Assembly: GCA_012270805.1 (NCBI GenBank)
Contig: JAAXHR010000368.1
Span: 1 to 6,718 of the forward strand
Reading direction: 5' to 3'
From: Dehalococcoidia bacterium
Lineage (GTDB): Bacteria; Chloroflexota; Dehalococcoidia; Lucifugimonadales; Lucifugimonadaceae
Length of the DNA: 6,718 nt
The position numbers and the translations under genes are program-made. Numbering within the stretch: position 1 is the stretch's first letter; each line of letters opens with the position of its first letter. Positions 5,796 to 6,718 of the stretch are shown piece after piece. Below the pieces are notes generated by a model. The model ran no database searches. It saw only the letters and a program-made list of their open reading frames with translations, and was not told where the DNA came from.

Positions 5796-6718
5796 ATGCC
5801 GGGCAACATAATTCTTCCGCAATGGGGCATGGGAATGAACGAGGGGCAGGTCGTCAAATGGCTCAAAGCCGTCGGCGATCCCGTCGTCAAGGGCGAACCC
5901 CTGGTTGAGATCGAATCTACAAAGGTCAGCGCTGAAGTCGAAGCCACCGCCGATGGAACGCTCGGCCGGATCATCGTGGAAGAAGGCAAGACAGTGCCCG
6001 TTGGAACTATCTTGGGCTTGCTACTGGAATCTGGAGAATCTCCCAGCGATCTACCCGCCGAGGAGGCACCTCGGGAACGAGCATCGCGCTCATCCGGACC
6101 TTCACGTCGGGGTGCAACCGTTAGGCGCGGACGTGGGGGTGCAGTGGTCACTCCTCGCGCCCGCCGCCTCGCACGAGAGCTAAACGTCGATCTCGACACC
6201 ATCGAAACCGGCAGCGGCCCGAGCGGCAGAGTGACCGAAGACGATGTTCGAGCCGCCGCCAAAGGTGGAACACCGACCTCCGATGCGGGCATGGAGCCCA
6301 GCCGCACCATACCACTCACCGGCATCCGAGGCGTGATCGCCCGCCGAATGTCCGAAAGTGCTTCTGCCGCGCTGGTTACCCTCAACACCACTGGCGATGT
6401 CACCGATGCTGTCGCCATCCAACGACGCCTAACCCGAGAATGGCGCCGAGCACGAGTCCGTCCCCAATACCAAGATTTAGCGATAGCCGCCACCGTCAAA
6501 GCGCTCAAAGACCACCCCCTCGCAAATGCCCACATCACTGATCAAGAGGTCCAGATCTTCGACACCATCAACCTCGGATTCGCCCTCGCCGTCCCCGATG
6601 GTCTCCTAGTTCCTGTCATCCGGGATGCCGGAAACAAAACCCCGCTCGAACTCGCGATGGTTGTACGCGATCTGGTCCGCAAATCGAAAGCCAACGAACT
6701 TCGCGTAGACGAACTATC
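5796..6718 (+). CDS. 2-oxoacid/acetoin dehydrogenase complex E2, dihydrolipoamide acyltransferase (3' truncated by window)
   Basis: The frame opens at ATG 5796 and runs 307 codons to the window edge without a stop. Residues 1-78 form one biotinyl/lipoyl domain, with the lipoylation Lys43 in Glu-Ser-Thr-Lys-Val; the usual pattern is ETDKA or ESDKV. A short Arg-rich linker (about 80-116) replaces the common Ala/Pro linker. A peripheral E1/E3-binding domain follows at about 117-155, with Thr-Pro-x-Ala-Arg-x-Leu-Ala, Gly-x-Gly-Pro-x-Gly-Arg and Asp-Asp-Val. The acyltransferase domain starts near 171 (Pro-Leu-Thr-Gly-Ile-Arg) and includes Ala-Val-Pro-Asp-Gly-Leu-Leu-Val-Pro-Val-Ile-Arg (265-276). 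About 100 C-terminal residues, including the catalytic HxxxDG, lie beyond the window. E2 passes acyl groups from E1 via lipoyl-Lys to CoA in a cytosolic complex. The N-terminus resembles acetoin/pyruvate-type E2 (AcoC-like), but the substrate cannot be fixed. No E1 gene is immediately upstream; partner genes may follow downstream. Confidence 0.93.
   Translation, partial: MPGNIILPQWGMGMNEGQVVKWLKAVGDPVVKGEPLVEIESTKVSAEVEATADGTLGRIIVEEGKTVPVGTILGLLLESGESPSDLPAEEAPRERASRSSGPSRRGATVRRGRGGAVVTPRARRLARELNVDLDTIETGSGPSGRVTEDDVRAAAKGGTPTSDAGMEPSRTIPLTGIRGVIARRMSESASAALVTLNTTGDVTDAVAIQRRLTREWRRARVRPQYQDLAIAATVKALKDHPLANAHITDQEVQIFDTINLGFALAVPDGLLVPVIRDAGNKTPLELAMVVRDLVRKSKANELRVDEL

Noticed and set aside
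5777..6538. Long open frame on the minus strand opposite the E2 gene
   Set aside because: Its translation is low-complexity Ser/Arg/Ala-rich with no motif, and the plus strand carries an unmistakable lipoyl, peripheral-binding and acyltransferase domain series through the same bases.

Overview
The window is a moderately GC-rich bacterial segment with densely packed genes. It shows no RNA genes, mobile elements or CRISPR arrays. The gene mix is a haloacid dehalogenase, a FlK-type thioesterase, an M50 protease with CBS domains, an alpha/beta hydrolase, paired MFS carriers of the oxalate/formate-monocarboxylate type, and a 2-oxoacid dehydrogenase E2. Together with the lack of clear Shine-Dalgarno sites, this resembles environmental Chloroflexota (Dehalococcoidia/SAR202-like) genomes. 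That placement is recalled from family distributions, is low confidence, and was not tested.

Layout. Positions 1-162 hold the C-terminal end of a type II haloacid dehalogenase (+). After a 15-nt gap comes a 124-aa hot-dog thioesterase of the fluoroacetyl-CoA thioesterase (FlK) family (178-552, +). It converges, 23 nt away, with a 384-aa site-2-type intramembrane metalloprotease carrying a CBS pair (576-1730, -). A 188-nt divergent intergenic region (1731-1918) separates the protease from an alpha/beta hydrolase (1919-2881, +). The hydrolase overlaps by 41 nt the first MFS transporter (2841-4190, +). A 163-nt gap precedes a second, paralogous MFS transporter whose coding body is intact to 5700 but which has no usable start codon. 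After a 95-nt leader containing a small hairpin, a lipoyl-bearing E2 acyltransferase begins at 5796 and runs off the window.

How the genes may work together. The dehalogenase and FlK-like thioesterase form a short co-directional unit that could act on halogenated acids and their CoA esters; this is inference. The hydrolase and first MFS overlap and are probably co-transcribed, suggesting ester or amide hydrolysis coupled to transport of a small organic acid. The E2 implies a nearby 2-oxoacid or acetoin dehydrogenase complex, but no E1 gene lies immediately upstream.

The most notable observation is the second MFS gene. Homology to its neighbour reaches exactly to the neighbour's ATG, yet the aligned codon is TCA and no ATG, GTG, TTG or CTG lies in frame until residue ~78. 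A 2-nt deletion in an ancestral ATG-TCG would produce the observed bases.
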